64,000 nucleotides of DNA from Pycnopodia helianthoides (Eukaryota; Echinodermata; Asteroidea; Forcipulatida; Asteriidae): the NCBI GenBank assembly GCA_032158295.1, contig CM063263.1, positions 12,906,974 through 12,970,973 on the forward strand, given 5' to 3'. Shown one piece after another: positions 60,124 through 64,000 of this stretch. Every line of letters begins with the position of its first letter. Position 1 is the first letter of the stretch. The position numbers and the translations under genes were made by a program. Below the pieces are notes generated by a model that made no database searches, had not been told where the DNA came from, and saw only the letters and a list, made by a program, of their open reading frames with translations.

Positions 60124-60350
60124 TAAAGGCAGGGTTTACTTTTGGTAATTACTCCATAAGTTAATAACCATAAAAACTTACTTGGTATAGAGCACTGGAG
60201 AGCTGTTGATATTACAAAGCATTGTTAAAAAACAGCCCCCTTTGAAATAATATAGTTTTAGAGAAAGAGATCATTTTTCACCGACAAAGTTGAATCTGAG
60301 GAACCTGAAAGCACACAATTCTATGCAACAAGGTTGTTGTGACCAATTGA
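60124..60350 (+). mobile_element. MITE of the 4-345 family, right end lost
   Basis: Starts TTAAAGGCAGGGTTTACTTT, shares CTGAAAGCACACAATTCTAT and GACCAATTGA with the 55.9 kb copy, then diverges before the right terminal repeat. Confidence 0.65.
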
Positions 60351-63300
60351 CCAAGTCGATAAATACGTTTTCTATTTGTGCAGTGGTTTACTGTTTGTAT
60401 TAATACCATTTTAACAGACTGTACTGAATGTATGTGTTTGAAGTTTGATTCACTCCAAGATGTATGAGGGTTTTCCGTTCGCCAATGATCAACAAGTAAC
60501 TGAATAATTCAATTTCAGACAATGGATGGGTGGGTGCCGCGAGAACCTTGTACATTAACATGATACCCTCTTCATTTCCCTCGTTTTAATCCCTCCCAAT
60601 GTTTAACCTACAAATTAATGTAATTATAGGAAAGGTCAGACCCTATTCCCGTTTTGGATGCACGGGACTCCATCAATATTCCTGTAAATCTTGAACATGT
60701 TTTCCAAAGGGTTATCTCTAAAATGGATGCATTATTGCGCTGTCAGCACAACGTGTTGCAGATAGCTGTGCTTATTACAACCTGCAAGCAACCAGGAAGC
60801 CTCGTGAAGAAAGCTCTAAGGTACCTTCCTGTTCGGGGACACAACTTAACGCGAATAATTTCCCCAATTTTTCAGTCCTAATGCAAGACGATCTTGTATT
60901 TGATCAGGGGGGTACGGATGATTGATTCTCAGATGCTCCAACCAGTTGGAATCGAGGGCTGCACCTGCGATATTATGCGCGGGAAACGGGAAGCCACATC
61001 ATGCGCTTCTGAAATGCAAGGATGCGATTCCCGCCAAAAAGTGTCAGATTGTTAACAGACGGATCGCTATGGAGAGATCGTGGCTGATCTTCCTAATTCC
61101 GGACTGTTTGTCGGCTAATGAATTCTGTATTTACTGTGGTTGGTACATGATCTCTTTGATCCAATTGAAGACACGGTTGTGTCCACTGTCTGTTGCCGGT
61201 TTGTTATCACTCTAAACGTGTCAGTTTGTCAGATTCCAGTCGTGTGCTTTATATGCATAGGATATACCGTAAGACTCTGGTATCCACTAAAGACTGTTTT
61301 GTTACCGACTGTTCCGGGCAATTCACACTTATACCTTGCCCCACACTACCAAATGTCTGATTGTAATAAGCTATGTAAACCTTACTGTACTCGAAAAGCT
61401 AAACTGCTAACTCATTCTTGTGTGTTCAGCCCAAATCAATTAATCACAATTATCGAATCTCCCAAAACTTTGAAAAAAGCAATCATTGATTGATTCAACC
61501 AATCAGAGTCTCGGCTACCTCTTTGGCATGGTATCCAGACGTACTTCCGTTATTGACACAGTCATGGTGTCAAAAAACCAGCCTTTCAGACAAAACAATT
61601 TGATCACCCCGCCCTGGACACGTTCCTAATATTCTAATAGAGCCGTACGTGGATTGTCTACGACATGGCTACAATCTTTTCGAAATCACGACTTGGACCT
61701 CGACTCCAGCTCAGGTTTCCCGTCAGTAATTTTGAAAACCTGCGCTTTCTGCACGGGGTTTCGAAAAGGCTCAGATGATTCTCAGTTACCTCATCTTCGA
61801 AAAATGCAGTCGAACGTGATCACCGATTAATCACGACCTGGCGGTTTTTACTCATGACTGTGTTACCTAAAATATCCCTTCATTGAATAATGTACAGATG
61901 GTTTTAAAGCAATGAACTTCCCATAACAAAAATGGCAACCCCACCCTTCTTTATAAAATGTCTAGCTTTAGACATTGTGGTAAAGTGACAAAGCACATTC
62001 TGAATGTTGAAGGGCTCCCCGAAAATCGAACTTCAAACCGAAAAAAAACTCAAAATATTAGTCTCCATGGAAAGTGCTTTTGTCTTTTAAACAAAAAGAA
62101 CTTTCTGATAGATACAGAATTGATAATAAAAGTACACTGGCCGAAAAGTGTCCACTGTCATCGGTCATAGCCTGCTGGTCAAGTGAACTCTTTATACTAT
62201 GTCACACAGGTCGAACAGTGGGTTGATTGCAGTTGCAATTTATTGATTGTGATCAAATCAACTCTGGTTAAACATTTTCATTTGAAGATAACGGGGAAAA
62301 CTTGATCAAAGGTAATTGTGTATGGTCGAACTTTTTTAATAATCCAGAAAAACTGTATTGATATTCTGTATTAATATATTACAAAACTTTCTGTCAGGCA
62401 AAGTTGAAACGGATATGCGTTCTAAAAACCAAAGTGACCTTCCTCTCTTGACCATGGAAAAAACAATTGTCTGAGGCTCATCTGCCCAATTAACAAACAA
62501 ATTACGTTACATACTCCCTCTAGACAATGTCTAATTGTTTTGCTGTCTGTCTACCTTCAACGTGACCTCAAGTTGACCTGTTCCCATCCCTCAATGCATT
62601 ACTGCAATCAGACTACGGCAATCTTTTATCCAGAGGGTAATTAAGGATGTACAATGCCTTGCAAACTAGCCTGTCTGACAGGGCTGGATCACCGGCAGAT
62701 AGTTAAGTCTTCCCTCGATGGTTGGTGTAAGGAGAGAGAGCGAGCGTGAGAGAGAAGGCTGACTCAGATCAGTGCCGTCGGTCTTTTGGGCAATTACGGT
62801 TCAACTCTAAGCCTACTTTATGTTAGGGTGATGAGGATTATTAGCTAGATTTCCCCTACGGAAAGAGATTACATGTATAACTTTCAACTCATTATGGCTG
62901 ATGTTTCACTCATTTTTTCCTCTCTGCTTTTCAATCATTCCGTTCCCGTTTGACTCACTTTCTGTCAACTTTCTTTTTTAGACTAAATGCTCAGTGATAC
63001 ACCCTTCTGTCAATTTGTCATTTCTTTCTTTCTGGATAAAACAACTAAGTGACAGGTAAAGCTAAATTTCTCGTTTGATTCAACGCCCTGAAACTCTTTG
63101 TCCGACGGAGGGACAGTATAATTAATTGATTTGTATTTGGCGTATCTTATTAATACGTTGACGGGGTGATTTGAGGCATTTAGACCCCATTGTTTTGTCA
63201 AAATGTCACTATTTTCCAGGAGTTGACGATCTAGCGTTCCCCCTACACCTGTCTACCTCAGAAATACACCTGTCTTCTGTAAACAATTTTATTAATGTTT

Positions 63301-64000
63301 ATCTGTCCCACGTATGACATATCTCATAATATGGAAATAACGATATGGTCATAATTATATCTGTCAAAACTTTGCAATTCCACGGGGTAACGAGGGAATG
63401 GGGGTGATTTAAGGTTCCTGTGGACAACCTCGTCCCCGCCGTCCCTAGGGGTTGATCCTGATAGCAAGCAGAATATTTACCTCAACCACGTACCCTCAAC
63501 GGGAAGATCGGCCCCGTAATAGGTCCACTTTGACTCCCCCCGGACCCCAGGGGTAATTGATATAAATGTTTGTTTTGATTAGAAATGATTTGATGTTGAT
63601 GAAGCTTAGGTTTTATCTATAATTGTAAAGTGCTGAAGAGGAGGACAGGTTTATGTAGAGGCGGATCTCTGCGTCTCCAAGAAGTCAGCAAGTATTGACT
63701 CTAGGCCTTCTCGTATTACATTTATCGGGATTATTCTCTCAGAGTAACTCCTCCTGAGACTTTGTGAGAGAAGGAGGGCCCCCCTTCTCTGCCCTACATC
63801 TCTATTAAGATGATACCGATAAGGAATAAACGGCTTCTTCCAATTAACATGGTTGTTGCTTCCTGGCCTAATGTTTAATTTGATAGTCAGAAGCAATTAA
63901 AAGCGACTGAAATGAAATGACTATTTTGTTGGGTCGATAAAACATGGTTGTAAATACCGTTTATATTTTTCTGTAAATGTTTAACACTTGTTGAAACATT
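60351..64000. other. Intergenic, no supported gene
   Basis: Plus-strand frames at 60654-61493 and the minus frame at 63651-63896 are unmatched. A CpG-bearing block near 63420-63550 (TCGTCCCCGCCGTCCCTAGG) might be regulatory. Nothing firm is seen up to the window edge. Confidence 0.4.

Overview
This 64 kb window is animal nuclear DNA, very probably from an echinoderm and perhaps a sea star. It is AT-rich and mostly intergenic, with small exons bounded by GT-AG introns, many tRNA-derived short repeats and foldback elements, and several minisatellites. The echinoderm call rests on a dispersed terminal-inverted-repeat family (copies at 4-345, about 42314-42584, 55926-56248 and 60124-60350) that I associate with echinoderm genomes, and on a deuterostome-like Twist protein. 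Nothing bacterial or viral is present. No long open reading frame outside twist is convincing, because the other large ones lie in tandem repeats. Two genes can be read with confidence, both on the minus strand. The first is lsm12 (2876-7838), rebuilt here by eye as five coding exons with in-phase junctions giving 182 residues. The second is twist (48254-48868), which encodes the bHLH mesoderm and EMT transcription factor with a complete C-terminal WR motif. The lsm12 promoter region (7839-8017) carries YY1-, NRF1- and E2F-like sites, and a good splice donor facing the other way suggests a divergent plus-strand transcript. Twist has a 3' splice site upstream of the coding exon and a 5' splice site 45 bases after the stop codon, which recalls the vertebrate TWIST1 layout with an intron in the 3' UTR. 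Layout: 0-2.8 kb holds an inverted-repeat element, a 19-bp minisatellite and an exact 82-bp tandem duplication. lsm12 fills 2.9-7.8 kb, and its introns hold SINEs, foldbacks and two copies of a tRNA-like foldback family. A third copy at 12.6-13.2 kb is a nearly perfect 527-bp palindrome with a tRNA-like cloverleaf in each arm. From 13 to 48 kb there is a gene-poor tract with candidate exons and promoters (24.3 kb, 42.96 kb, 46.1 kb), an 11-bp-phased octamer array (25.1 kb), an inverted duplication (21.9/27.0 kb), a G-rich 23-bp minisatellite (37.8 kb) and assorted mobile-element fragments. Twist lies at 48.2-49.1 kb. The remainder is intergenic, with SINEs, an A/C-rich 15-bp minisatellite (58.3 kb) and inverted-repeat elements. 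The most interesting large-scale point is that lsm12 and twist lie 41 kb apart. In human, from memory, LSM12 neighbours HDAC5 while TWIST1 and TWIST2 neighbour HDAC9 and HDAC4. The window may therefore preserve part of an ancestral LSM12 - class IIa HDAC - TWIST block, and the gene-poor tract may be twist regulatory DNA or introns of a plus-strand HDAC gene. No HDAC catalytic exon was seen in the window, so that last step is inference.
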